Assembly: GCA_905221605.1 (NCBI GenBank)
Contig: CAJNDS010002505.1
Coordinates: forward strand, 248,001 to 312,000
Source of the DNA: Symbiodinium natans
Lineage: Eukaryota > Sar > Dinophyceae > Suessiales > Symbiodiniaceae
Length of the DNA: 64,000 nucleotides
Reading direction: 5' to 3'
Positions 36,101 to 48,469 of this stretch are shown here, piece by piece. The notes under the pieces are model-generated. The model was not told the origin of the DNA and ran no database searches. It saw only the letters and a list, made by a program, of their open reading frames with translations. A program made the position numbers and the translations under genes. Numbering within the stretch: position 1 is the first letter of the stretch; each line of letters opens with the position of its first letter.

Positions 36101-38013
36101 AAGGTGGCAGAGGTTTTTCTGCTGTTCCAAGAGCCCTGCAACATCAATCCTCCACCATTTCCATGTCCCGCGTGGCAAATGCTGAATGTCATCTGGCCCC
36201 CACTGAAATCTGCATCCTTCGACCAAGCGCAACCTCCTCCCTCCTGCGCAGTTCCCTCGGAAACCGACATGGTCAAATCCCGGCCGATCATCAAGCCCCT
36301 AACATGCAGGCCTCCTCCAAATCCACGCTTCGAAGTGCATGCGGTGAAGTTGAAGATGCTCCCGGGACCCGCAACATCCACAGTTCCCACGGAGGCACAT
36401 CCTCCACTGCTGCGGGCTGTGCAGTCTCGAGCTTGGAATACAGCGTTGCTCGACTGCCACCTGCCATCAAGGTAGAGGCCTCCGCCGAACTCCCTTGAAT
36501 CACAGTCTGAGATGCTGACATGGGCATGTCCAGCGAGTCTCAGTTCGCCAAGAGCCGCTCCGCCCCCGCTGCGCGACGCTGAACAGTTGGCAACAAGGAG
36601 CTCGGCATTTTCATCGGCAAGGAGCGTCCCATTGACAAGCAAACCGCCCCCGCCACCAAACGTTGCGTGGCAGCGCTCTACCCGGAGAAACCCTCCGTGA
36701 ACGCTTAAGTTTCCCTTCACTACATCAAGGGCGATGCCCCCACCACCTTGCTTCGCAGAGCTGTCACGGATGCTTACTTTTGCATTCTTGAGCGTCAAAC
36801 CGCGAAGTCTAAAGCCGCCTCCTTGCTTTTTGGCGTGAACGTTGTCCACGACCATGGTGAGGCCACTCAAAAGCAAACCTCCTCCATTCAAACCTGCCCC
36901 AAAGTCTGCTGAAGAGTCCTTAATGATGACTTGACCAGTTCCGCCTCCCTGCCAAGTTGTCTGGCTGTCACCCCGCATCGATACACCTCCTCCGCCGCAC
37001 TCCTCAAGTTCTAGCTTCCCTGATGTTTGAATATCGGGATCCTTGGAAGTGAAAGCCATGCAGCCACCAGGACCCGCACGGGCGTGCGCAGTGCACCTGA
37101 CCATACTAATTGTGCCGGCAGTTTGCTTGAGACCACGAAGCACACGCAGGCAACCGCCATCATAAAGGGCCTCGCAGCGCGAAAGTTGAAGATGCCCACC
37201 CGCTTGTTTAATTTCCCCAACTTCTGCACATCCGAAAGGATCGCAGAAAGAAATGTGCACTGCTGCACCATCTGCCACGATGAGTGATTGCTCAACCACC
37301 AAGCAGCGTCCACTCAAATGTTTTTTGGAGCCCATAATCCTTACTTGTCCTTGCAGGTACAAGTTCCCCGTGATGAGTAGGGTGCCATGCAGATTCAAGA
37401 ACAGCCCGTCCCCGACAATGCTGCAATCGCCGTAATGTGTCAAGACCAGGTTAATGAGCAGGTGCTTCTGTCCTGCTGATTTCTTCCCGCTACAGAGATC
37501 GTGAGTGAGAGAATTTTGCGCACGTCTGCTGCTTGCTCTGGGCTTTTCCGCTCTAGGGGGCAGCCTAGTTGCTCTGGGTTGCCGCCTTTCCCTTTCCGCT
37601 CTAGGGGGCAGCCTAGGCCTAAGCGGCCCATACCGCGACCTCCTCCGTCGAAAAGAAAAGTCCTCCACATCCGTCTGGCTCACGAAGGCTGGGGGCTCTG
37701 CGGCCACGGTCTCTTGATCGGTCTGTTGCACTTCTGCCCGGCCTGGGTGAGATGAGCCAAGGGTCTCATCCAGCTTGGAAGGACTGTCCCTAACCACCTC
37801 CCAAGACTCCTCAGGCGCCATCACATCCTCGAAATTGCCTGCCGCATCGAGAACTACTCGACCCAGAGCGGCTTTCCGCGAGTCGGTCGGGAGGCCAAGT
37901 CCAAGTATGCTGCAGGGCCCAAAGAGCAATGACAAGCACAAGCCAGCGGCGACACGATGCATTCTTGTACCTATGTGGAAGCTTCCGCACAGTATTTGAC
38001 ACAGAGCTACCAC
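33110..38013 (-). CDS. Four-exon gene: secreted/surface beta-helix protein with multi-span membrane region
   Basis: Exons (minus): 38013-34737, 34570-34513, 34411-34303, 34204-33110; phases join without stops to give ~1512 residues (1495 if the Met at 37962, MHRVAAGLCLSLLFG, starts it). A signal-peptide-like segment is followed by an Arg/Pro-rich linker with two RLPPRAE units (residues ~130-165), then ~800 residues of GGG-spaced repeats (CxA..GGG..(L/V).(G/D).., C.....GGC) typical of right-handed beta-helix, polymorphic-outer-membrane-type proteins. A Cys-rich part follows (CRRCPGDT, CPNPSACTGG, CKAGPGCADCADGYA, LVCAKC), then ~5 membrane spans (e.g. MLLLVFLAIIVMVIGV) and a Gln-rich cytosolic tail. 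Introns are 166, 101 and 98 nt; the first and third are GC-AG, the middle GT-AG. It probably acts as a cell-surface protein; ligand unknown. Confidence 0.75.
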
Positions 38014-38215
38014 ACTCTAGGCTGCCGGCACTGCCAGCCTTTTGGCCAGCTAGGAGCCCAAGGCTTCAGAAGACACACGTACAGACTATCTTGTTCATCT
38101 TACAGAAATGCAGGCAAAACGACTCCAAACCGGGTGGCAGTGGACAAGCAGCCAGCCAAGGAGCTTGCAGGAAGGCTGAAGCAGCCAACATATGCCTTGT
38201 GACGCACACGCACAC

Positions 38216-38488
<273 letters not shown>

Positions 38489-38589
38489 AACATGCAAACA
38501 CGCACACACAAACGCACACAGAGCGCAGCCTGTCCCGACAAGGTGCAAGTTCCGTCCAGCCCTGGACCATAAAGCGCTCTTTAACTCCT

Positions 38590-39520
38590 CTAAGCTGGCA
38601 GCCTCCTGAATCCACGCCGACAACGTCAGCATGGTTTCAACTCCTGAGGTCATCTCCAGCTCTGGGATTCGGGTTATGGGTCATGGGGAAATTACGTTTG
38701 AAGGCGACTTCCTGAGACGGGCTCTCTCTTAAGAAGATACCTTTTTTGACCCTCTGAAGGCTATTCATCTGCTGGGATGGTCTTGGTGACTTGGTGGTGC
38801 CCTACGCCATTTTTTTCCCCCACCACTAAGCCAGAAACCAGCAACTACGCTCAGCCTCGCCTCCTGCATCGATCGTGCCAAAGCAAGCATCATCCGGACA
38901 GCCACCACCCAGCTTGACAGCGGCGCCGGACAACACAAGTTCCATGCCAAGCAAAATCACAAAAATCAAATGTTCAAAATTGACGACAATTGTGATTTCT
39001 GCAAAGCTATGCATGATTTGACGTGAAAACAACGTTTGCAGCCACGAGAATGCATGGATAATGCCTGTTAAAAATCTGTTTTCAGAGTTTGCCTGGAAAA
39101 CATTTTTTCGTTTTGGCTGATCCTCAAGCGAAACAAATCAAATTTTAAGCGTCGCCGTGCGGTTGCGCAGCCCAGTTTTGAGTTTTTTTTTGGCTTCTTA
39201 ACTGCTTCCAGGGCCGCCCAGTGCCAGCTGTGCTGCGGGCTGGGCCGCGGGCTGGTTCGACACCATCCACGCGGACTTGCGCGCACAAAATGAACCTTCC
39301 CTTGGGCTGCAAAATAAAATCATATGACATGAAAATCCTGCGAAGCTCAAAACGTTCAGATGGCAGTGCTTGCAGCTAGTGAGCAAAACTCAAAACATTC
39401 AAATCGGCTGGAAACACAGTCCGTGGAAGCTCAGAATGTTTAGATGGCAGCCGTCAATCCTCTCCTGGAGTGCATCGGCCGGAGTGGGGGGACACTGCAA
39501 GCCCTTGTGGCCGTTTGTTG
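38590..39520. other. Interior, right of the gene: decayed repeat end, no gene
   Basis: GCTCTCTCTTAAGAAGATAC at 38721 and the following ~30 bp (TTTTTTGACCCTCTGAAGGCTATTCA) resemble the outer end of the flanking hairpins and are a decayed copy. From 38800 to 39520 no coding sequence is recognised; AAAACATTCA/GATGGCAG(T/C)-type words recur at 39350-39450. Confidence 0.45.
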
Positions 39521-39749
39521 TTTCCGTCATTTCCGTCATTTCCGTCATTTCTGTCATTTTTGACATTTCTGTCATTTCCGTCATTTCCGTCATTTCTGTC
39601 ATTTTTGACATTTCTGTCATTTCCGTCATTTTCGTCATTCCGTCATTTCCGTCATTTCCGTCATTTCCGTCATTTCCTTCATTTCCGTCATTCCGTCATT
39701 TCCGTCATTTCCGTTATTTCCGTCATTTCCGTGATTTCCGTCATTTCCA
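39521..39749. repeat. TTTCCGTCA 9-mer minisatellite
   Basis: About 25 tandem copies of TTTCCGTCA (complement TGACGGAAA) with variants TTTCTGTCA and a TTTTTGACA half-unit. Longest run of the 9-mer that pervades the composite. Confidence 0.85.
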
Positions 39750-40029
39750 GGAAAAAAATTTTATGGTGTGTTTGTGTTGCCACGCCCTCTTGACAAACAA
39801 TTGTAAGTCCAAACAAAGAATGACAAGAAGGACAACAATGACAAAAGTGACAAGGCTCATTCCGGCGCATGCCCGTGCAGACCCTCTTGACAACAGAAAT
39901 GACAGAAATGACAAAAATAACAAAGCCAGTTCTTTTCTGCGGAAGTTCCGGTGCATGCCCGCGCAGACCCTCTTGACTGTTAAAGATTCCAAAGAATGAC
40001 AGAATGACAAGAATGACAGAAATGACAAG

Positions 40030-40480
40030 CTCAATTTTTTGTGGAAATTTTGACATGACCCACAAAGGGTTGGGCTGAGGGCAGTGAAGGGCCCTCTCAG
40101 GGCGTCTGGGCCGAGAGCAGAGAGGGCCTCTAAGGGGCCTGACCAGTGAAGGGCCTGTCATGGGGCTGAAGGCAGTGCAGGACCTCTAAGCGTCCCTGGA
40201 CTGAAGGCAGTGAAGGGCCCTGGACTGCAGTGAAGGGCCTCAAGGGTCCTTGGGAAGTGAGGGCAGTGGGCCGTCATTTCCGTCATTTCCGTCATTTCCG
40301 TCATTTCCGTCATTTTTGTCACCCCGATTGGCCCCTCACAACACCTCATTTTTGTCACCCGAGTGTGGCCCGTCATTTCCGTCATTTCCGTCATTTCCGT
40401 CATGTCGAACTTGCTCTGGACCAAGGTCGGAAATCCCGAACTTCCAAGGTCGGAAATCCCGAACTTGGAACAAAGTGAAA
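40030..40480. repeat. Additional partial copy of the arm repeat, with 9-mer arrays
   Basis: GGGCAGTGAAGGGCC-type units (40080-40265), then TTTCCGTCA arrays (40271-40316 and 40370-40404) around GTCACCCCGATTGGCCCC(T). This layout matches 29760-30010 in the left arm, so it is a third, partial member of the family. A 20-bp word (CGGAAATCCCGAACTT) is duplicated at 40427 and 40450. Confidence 0.55.
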
Positions 40481-40675
40481 GAATGACAAAAATGACAAGC
40501 CCAAAATAATATTTTGTAAAAAAGTGAATAAACAACCTGAAAAACATAGAGTCGCAGCAATCGGCTCGCTTTTGCGCCGATGACAATAATGACGGAAATG
40601 ACAGAAATGACGCGGTGCCATTTCCTCGGCCACACAAAAATATCCACTTGAAGGAAAAATAGCGATTGATGTCGG

Positions 40676-41310
40676 ATGAGCGAGAGCCCGCGCAGCCTAC
40701 GGAGACAACGGGAATGCGCCACCTGCCGAGCCCGAACCAGAGCCTGCTGACGCGACTTTTGAGGCTCCTGCTGCTGATTCACCTGCCGAGCCCGAAGCGA
40801 CCGTTGCTGTGCCCCCGCAGGTCACGAAGCCCGCCACCAAGCCCGATGCCAAATCAGAAGCCAAGAGGCGTGGGCGGCCACCGGGATCCAAGAACAAGCC
40901 CAAGACCCCACAGACCGTGCCCGCCGACCCTGGGCCACCTCGTGAGCCAGAGCCGCAGGGCGGCAGTGGTTGAGCAGCTGAAGCCCAAACCAGAGCCTAA
41001 GGCCCAGCCCGTCAGAATGACCCCCGCAGAGGAGGGCGTACGCGGCAGCTCAGTCGGTTGAACCGATTCGAACAGCTGGCGATGGCGAATACCATGAGCG
41101 TAGTAAACAAAGTGTTGCGCAAACCATGATGTCTATCGAGAGACGGAACGAGCCCCGGTATCTCCTGCCGAAAGGCTCGGGACATCGCAACGGAAAGGAA
41201 CACGCAGGACAGCGGAGCAGTTGGCGGCTTGTACTGAAGCACTACGAAGGAACGACGACAATACGGAGTGACTTCGGGATGAACCCTGGACAAGCTTTAA
41301 GGAACGTGGT
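40676..41310 (+). pseudogene. Decayed AT-hook protein gene
   Basis: Frame 1 (40676-40973) reads a Pro/Glu/Ala-rich segment (PPAEPEPEPADATFEAPAADSP) and then KRRGRPPGSKNKPK, a good AT-hook (RGRP core, ~residue 67) that binds the minor groove of AT-rich DNA. It stops at 40973. A second open frame (about 41034-41313) continues with coding-like sequence (MMSIERRNEPRYLLPKG...SSWRLVLKHYEGTTTIRSDFG). No start codon or full frame links them. Similar AT-hook fragments recur in dinoflagellate genomes to my recollection. Confidence 0.45.
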
Positions 41311-41347
41311 CTAACACCCCCAGACACGTTCGAGCCTTTCGGACAGA

Positions 41348-41653
41348 ATGCTTGGCGGCCTGCAAGGGCCGAAGCAGGTGGCTCGACTTCTGCCTAGCAG
41401 CGCTGGCTCGACAAAAACCGTTCGCATTCCCAGAACTCCAGAAGGCCCAGTCCCACCACCAGACGAGACGGCGCTGCTCCAAATCGTTGGCAGACCCAGT
41501 GGAGTCTGCTGCAGCGGGCAGGTCAAAGGGCTGCAGAAATCGAACGCCAGTGCGCGCAGGACATTGAAGCCTTCACGCAAGAGCCGAGTGGAAGCCGAGG
41601 GCTTCGCCAGTGCTGCTGAAGCAGCTGCTTCGGACGCCTTCTCGCTGGACTGA
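41348..41653 (+). pseudogene. Coding-like remnant in right arm
   Basis: A 101-residue frame (MLGGLQGPKQVARLL...IPRTPEGPVPPPDETALLQIVGRPSG...RRTLKPSRKS), inverted partner of the frame at 30967-31314. Not recognised. Confidence 0.35.
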
Positions 41654-43205
41654 TTTTTTTCTGTGGGAAAATTCCGGCGCATGCTGCAGATCACGCTCTC
41701 TTGACAATCAAATATGATTCCAAACAGAATGACAGAATGACAAGAATGACAGACATGACAGAACGATTTTGTGGGAAAATTCCGGCGCGTGCCTTTGCAG
41801 ACCACACCCTCTTGACAATCAAATGTGATTCCAAACAAAATGACAAAATGACAAGAATGATAGACATGACAGAAATGACGAAAATGACAAAGCTATTTTT
41901 TTCTGTGGGAAAATCCGGCGCATGCCCTTGCACAAGCGGCACGGCTGGCACAGCGGCACGGCTGGCGGCAGCGGCACAGCTTTTGGCCAAGAGAAGAATG
42001 CGCCGCAATGCCTCAAGAAATTTTTGATGCGCCAATTTTGTCAATTTTGTCAACTGTTATCTTTTGGAAGACTCACAGCCAGGCGATGTGACAGATTGAC
42101 AGAATTGACAGATTTGACAGATCTTGCGGAGTTGACGGACGGCAAAACTTGCAAAAACTGAAGGCATGTCATTTGCGGGATCCGCAGAAATGCCACAACC
42201 CTGGTAGACTCTGCTCCTGACAGCCTGGCGAACCCCAAAAACTTGGAAGTGACGAAAATGACGGAAATAACGGGAGTGACAGGGCCAACCGGGGTGACGG
42301 AAATTACGGAAAATGACGGTTCTGACGGAAATGACAAGAACTGACAAACTCGCGCCAGAGGATCTTGCCGAGCCAAGTCGCGCCCGAGCCAAGTCGCGCC
42401 GAGTCCGCGCCAAGTCCTTGGAGGCCTTCAGAGCATCAAGTGTGCATTTTGTAACTGTGTCAAATTTTGCACTTTAGAAGACCTACAGCCTTTGTGAGGC
42501 GCAAAACACTTGACAGTTGCGTCAAACCTTCAAAATTTTGAGGCCTCTTGGGTCCCCGGGCATCAAGGATTTCTAAGAGGTCTCTGGCAGTGACGGCTGG
42601 CTGAGGGCCTTTAAGGATGTCTTAAGGGTCGAAGGCCGGAAAAAGGGCCTAGGCATTGAAGGGCCTCTAGGCTGAGGAGTGCGGGGCCTCTAAGGTCCCT
42701 GGGCATGAAGGATTTCTAAGAGGTCTCTGGGCAGTGACGGGCCGTTAAAGGCTAAGGGCAGTGAAGGGCCTTTGAGGGCTGAGACCTGCTAAGGGGCTGT
42801 TGTGCAGCAGAGCATGCGTGGATTTTGTTTTTCTGAGAAATGTCGTCATTTCTATCATTTTAGAGGCGGTGTCCAATGCAAGCTCTCAGTGACAGAAATG
42901 ACGGAAATGACGGAAATAACAAAATGACAACTTCAATTTATTTTTTAAAAAATATCGCGCATGCTTTCCTACCTGTCCAATGTCAGCTCGACATAGTGTT
43001 TCTGTTCTGTCAGTTCAACTCACTTTTGATGTACAGCAGAGCACCTTGCGTTTCCTTTTTCTGAGAAATGTCATTTGTTATTTTTGTTATTTCTGTTATT
43101 TCTGTCATTCTGGCTGCGTTTCGGGGCGGGGGCTTGTCATTATCTTGTCATTTCTGTCATTTTTACTTTCGATGTGAAAAAACATAACAGGTCGGCACGG
43201 CTAGA

Positions 43206-43646
43206 CTCTCTTAAGTAGAAAAGCTGTTTACAGCCAGAGTGAATCATATCGAATTCCTGCACTTCTGACGCTAAAAAAACCAATTTCGAAATAGAGATGG
43301 AGCAGCAAGGCCACAGATCCAAAACAAATTTGCCCTATAGGCCAAAAAAAGTAGACTCAAAACAAATTTGCCTTAAAAGGGAAAAATGACTTGTCTCGGA
43401 GCTTCGGAGAAAACGAAGGGCGAAGCCCGAAGAACCCCGAAGCTCCAGGAAGGCATTTCTGGACGATTCTTACTGCGAACACTTTTTTTGGCCAAAAGGG
43501 CAAATTTGTTTTGGGTCTGTGGCCTTGCTGCTCCTTCTCTGTTTCGAAATTGGTTTTTTCGCGTCAGAAGTGCAGGAATTCGACATGATTCACTCTGGCT
43601 GTGAATAGCTTTCAGAGAGGGTAAAAGGTGTCTACTTAAGAGAGAG
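43206..43646. repeat. Terminal hairpin of right arm
   Basis: Same structure as the left terminal hairpin, in inverted orientation. The inner stem has lost ~25 bp (ACACCTTTTACCCTCTCTGAAAG) next to its CTCTCTTAAGTAG end. The loop again has the GGAGCTTCGG / CCGAAGCTCC pair. Confidence 0.7.
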
Positions 43647-45020
43647 CACTACGCCTCCAGGCTGTCCCAGAGGGGGCCGCTACCTTCGTGTAGGGTTCCA
43701 AGCAAAGCCAAACCTTTAGCTACGGACTTCCACCCCTTCTACAGCTTTCCTGGTGGCTTAACCACCTCGAGCAATGCGGCCTTGAGCCAAAGGTCACAGA
43801 GCTCTGAGAAAAGAAGCGAGAACACTGTGGCCCTCCAAGTAACACACAACAAGAAAACATTCACTTGAGGCTTAATTTCTTTGCTCATTCTCTGCTTTTC
43901 AGAAACAAAAACCAAAAACGACAAGGATTTAAACTAATTCTCTGCTTTTCTCGACTTCTTCTTGGTTTTCGAACAATGAACACAAAAAAAAACCAAGAAA
44001 CGGGGGGGTTTTTGATTAATTTTGACCCTCTGATCGAAGAATGAACACAAGAAACAAAATTTCAAAGAATGAGCACAACATCATAATTTAGACGAATTTC
44101 CTTCTTCTCGAATTTTCAATGACTTCTGTACGTTCCCATCCGACTCCAGGCCAAAGGAAGGCAAGGTGAAAGTTAGGGTTGACTCCAACTCTAACCTTTA
44201 AAAAGTTCAAGCTAACTCTTCAAGTTTGGAAAGGTTGCTAACAGCCTCTATGGAAACCTTCCATCCACAAAAGCTGGAAAACTTGACCCTCTGAATTCGA
44301 CGGAAACAAGCTCTGCAAATCTAACACTGAAACTTTGCCAGCTTTTGCAAGACATCCAACGCGGCAGACAAATTGGAATCTTACGTGCATTTTTGGCGTT
44401 TTTTTAAAGCTGCAAACCACGACCTTGCAAGAAGTGGATCTGCAGTTCACGAAGGCGCTGTGCATTATTGGCAAGTTTGGAAGGCATTTGGGCGATGTGG
44501 CATTGAGTCAAAGCCAATGCAGCCGTCACTAATCCGTCAGCGGCTGAGAAAGTCAGACCAAAAAATCAGAAAAGCGCACTGACACGCTCTTCTTTGGTAC
44601 CACCCTATCAGCTCTAGCTCAAGGTTGCTCCACTGGCTCGTGCCCTGCTTGCGTTCCGCTGCTCTTGCTGGTCTCCATCAGCTGGAAGGATCTGCGGTGG
44701 CGATGCCCAGGCTTGAGTCCCAAAAAAATTCGACCCTTGGTCGCACGTTGATGCCATCTCTTTGATGCTGAACAGGCTCGTGGACAGATCTGCCATGGGA
44801 GCTCCGCTGTCAGCTTCAAATTCGCAATGCCAAGGCTGCTGCCCCGCAAAAGTCAACAGGTCGGCTCCGTCCGAAGCCCTAAGTTGACCACTGGCGGGTC
44901 TGCTACGGAATCACCCGTCTGAACATAGCGCGCGTCGCTTTAGCTTTGGAGTAGTCGCAGCTGCAGGGACTCAACCCTAACTTTTTCTTAAAGGTTTGGT
45001 TTCGTAGCAATAGCAGAAGC
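43647..45020. other. Intergenic stretch without recognised genes
   Basis: AT-rich runs and AAAACCAAGAAAC/GAACAATGAACACAAAAA words recur at 43900-44090. GTTGACTCCAACTC at 44178 resembles words in the hairpin at 47.2 kb. Frames at 44335-44582 and 44614-44856 are short and unsupported. Confidence 0.4.
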
Positions 45021-45630
<610 letters not shown>

Positions 45631-45710
45631 CACGCTCTTAACTGATCATGGTGTTTTCTGCTGTTTTTTGACTTTTTCTATCGTTTTCTCTGGTTTTTTC
45701 TGCGTTTGAC

Positions 45711-45845
45711 GGGTTGGGGGGGGTGGGGGGGGTGGGTGGGGGGGGGGTAATTACGTGCTGTGCTTTGTGCACACATGACCATGCTGAGGGGTTGGGGGGG
45801 GGGGGGTGGGGGGGTAATTACGTGCTGTGCTTTGTGCACACATGG
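45711..45845 (+). repeat. G-run segment with tandem ~63-bp duplication
   Basis: Runs of 6-14 G (45715-45747 and 45797-45812) alternate with two copies of GTAATTACGTGCTGTGCTTTG continuing TGCACACATG. The plus strand could form G-quadruplexes. Confidence 0.75.
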
Positions 45846-45904
45846 GGGTCGTGCTGGGCTTTGTGCACGCTTGACCACGCTGTCTACTGTTTTCCTCTGT
45901 TTTT

Positions 45905-46570
45905 TTGGTTGGTTTAGGGGCAAGATCTTTTGGGCTCACAGTGGAGGGTTTAGGGTTTGCAGGTACAGATCTTTTGGGCTTTTTTGGGAACCTTTTGGGC
46001 TTCCAGTGGAAATATGGGGTTTGAGGTTTCAGCCTACAGATCTTTTGGTTTTTTTTGGCATCTGGGGTTTAGGGTTTCAGGGCAAGACATTTTGGGCTTA
46101 CAGTGGAGGGTTTAGGGTTTGGGGCTTGAGGGTAGAGACCTTTTGAGGTTTTTTGGGATTTGGGGTTTAGGGTTTAAGGGTAAGACCTTTTGGGCTCACA
46201 GTGGAGGGTTTCGGGATCTTTTCGGCTTTTTGGGATTCACAGTGGAGGGTTTAGGGATCTTCTGGGCTTTTTTGGGATTTGGGGTTGAGGGTTTAAGGGA
46301 AGGGTTTGGGGTTGAGGCTGTAAGGTGAAAGGACTTTTGGGCTTTTTCTATGGGATTTAAGGTTTAAGGGGGTGCACTGTGGGACTGCTTTGTCATTCAG
46401 GGTACACATGGGGTTTGGGGTTTCAGGCTCCAGATGTTTTGTGTTTTTTCTGGGGACGTGCTTGACGCTGTGGGGTTGAGATTTTAAGGGTGCACGACTC
46501 TTGGGCTTGCTTCAGGTTTCGGGGTTTCGGATTTCAGGGTGCACGACTGTTCGGCTTGCTGGAGGCGTTC
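45905..46570 (+). repeat. Degenerate telomere-like (TTTAGGG) array
   Basis: GGGTTTAGGGTTT, GGGGTTTAGGGTTTCAGG and close variants recur about every 60-70 bp, spaced by CTTTTGGGCT(C/T)ACAGTGGA and CTTTTTTGGGA words. TTTAGGG is the plant-type telomere unit, also found in dinoflagellates. Related DNA is at 49390-49600 and 49940-50000. Confidence 0.65.
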
Positions 46571-46892
46571 GGGTTTAAGGACAAGTTTGGCCACATCTTA
46601 AAAAACCCGCGAAACGCTGTAAATACCGATCTTTTCCTCTGTTCTGAGAACACGTCTGCGCAAAATAGGCCCTTTAATTGACCGTTTTTGAAGCCCGAAA
46701 ACACTGTAAATACCGATGTTTTCCTCCTGCGCATAAAGTAGTTGAAAGTAGTTTGCGCGACTTTTGCAACATCCATTTTTCGTGTCCGTAAACGGACAAA
46801 GCCAGGAAACGCTGTAAATACCGAGGTTTTCGTCTCTTAACACGAAAATTGCATGCCACAAAACCCCTGCGATCAATTAAGAACGTGACGCC
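46571..46892. repeat. Triplicated CGCTGTAAATACCGA words
   Basis: (A)AACGCTGTAAATACCGA followed by (T/G)(C/G)TTTTC(C/G)TC occurs at 46614, 46694 and 46806 (the middle one as AACACTGTAAATACCGA). The segment has no gene; it ends at the second (AGT)n array. Confidence 0.6.
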
Positions 46893-47150
<258 letters not shown>

Positions 47151-47240
47151 AGTTACATTTAACAGAACTCCAAACAAGTTCGACAGTTCGAGTTTCCTCC
47201 AACTTTTATCTTCGAGTTTGGTTGAACTCAACTCCAATCT

Positions 47241-47304
47241 GGGTTGGAGTTCAACTAGCTACAACCTGGGTGCAAAAAATTGTAACAAAGTTGAACTCCA
47301 ACCC
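47241..47304. repeat. 15-bp perfect inverted repeat
   Basis: GGGTTGGAGTTCAAC (47241-47255) and GTTGAACTCCAACCC (47290-47304) form a perfect stem with a 34-nt loop. AACTCCAA words also occur at 47166 and 47230. Confidence 0.7.
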
Positions 47305-48469
47305 TCAGTGTGGCCTGATGGGTTATTATGAATCGTCGCTGGCGCCTTCAAGTCTATTGCCCGAGGTGGGTGAAAGAGCCAATGCAGCATTGAATGCAAC
47401 AAAAACAAGGAAGTATCCCGATTTAGAGAATAAAGATATAGTTAAATATTTAGCAAACATTGATTGGATGAAGAACGAGTGAGCAATTGGAGTGAAATTC
47501 CTACGTCTTTGATGAGATTAAAGCTGTATTGGAGCACAAACATTTCTACATTAATGGACGTTTTTTTTGGTGGTAAGCTCCTTGCTGCGTCAGCAGATCA
47601 GTGAGCAGTCTTTGGCATGCCGTTGTGAAATGACGAACTAAGCAAAACGGCAAGAACGGGCTCCTGGCAGACGAAACAGCAGAACAATACCACAACCCGC
47701 AACCCCAACCAAAGCACGGAGCCCGTTCAACCGGCGGCCTAAAGAAGCTACTCTAGCGGCTCTAGCGCAGCGCTGACAGGTACCCGAGATATTCGACTCA
47801 AAGGTAGCAAGTCAGCTAAACAAGCGCCTGTACAGTGGTGAAACGAAAGAGACTAGCCTGCTCACACAAGCCTCTCTCAGTACTAGATGTCGCCAATACT
47901 AGGTAGTCGCCATACCCGGCCCACACTGGGCGATTCAAATCACCAGCGCAACGATATGCAAAATGAGTATTTGTTAGCAGCAAAAGTGCAGTTGCATTGC
48001 TTCTGTCCAACAAAGAAAATGCCAGCCATCTGTCGTCACCTTGTAGTCAACGCATTGCCTATACTAGTCTGGTGGGAGAGCCAAGTGAAGTTGAGAAGCA
48101 GCAGCATTGTTAGAATTGCTAGTCCAACCTGGCGAGGGTGCCAGCACGCGTTCGGGCAGGCAAGGTTTGCTAGGAGTTACCCGTCGTGGCGTCCTGCTAC
48201 GCTCCGAGGGCGGAGTAGGGGGTGGCAGGCGCCAATTGACTTAACCTGGATGTGCAGTCCGCCATTGCAAGGTTAGGACGGACTCGATAAAGGGATTTTT
48301 GACCGCCCAGGGCTTGGTTTTCACATAGGCTAGCAACCCTGCCAGAGCCTACCTGCTCCAGATTGCGCCAATGTTTCCTCCATGCTTTTGGCATTGAACG
48401 GATGACCGTGCCTCTGTTGATAGGCCGAACCCATGACTTTCTAAACTTCTTGAGGGAGCCTGCCCTGCA
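47305..48469. other. No gene recognised; AT-rich patch
   Basis: The stretch 47395-47560 is markedly more AT-rich than its surroundings (ATTTAGAGAATAAAGATATAG...). The frame at 47147-47482 ends in a plausible-looking peptide (YPDLENKDIVKYLANIDWMKNE), but nothing supports it. The minus frame at 48197-48538 is not recognised. Confidence 0.3.

Larger units (their letters stand above)
41287..43646. repeat. Right inverted-repeat arm
   Basis: Reverse complement of the left arm, 2360 bp. The inner boundary is TGGACAAGCTTTAAGGAACG(41287 on), the outer boundary is CTTAAGAGAGAG ending at 43646. Differences from the left arm are indels and scattered substitutions, so the arms are not kept identical by recent conversion over their full length. 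Confidence 0.75.

Noticed and set aside
45905-46570. True chromosome end
   Set aside because: Sequence continues for >17 kb with genes; units are degenerate and spaced, so not a working telomere.
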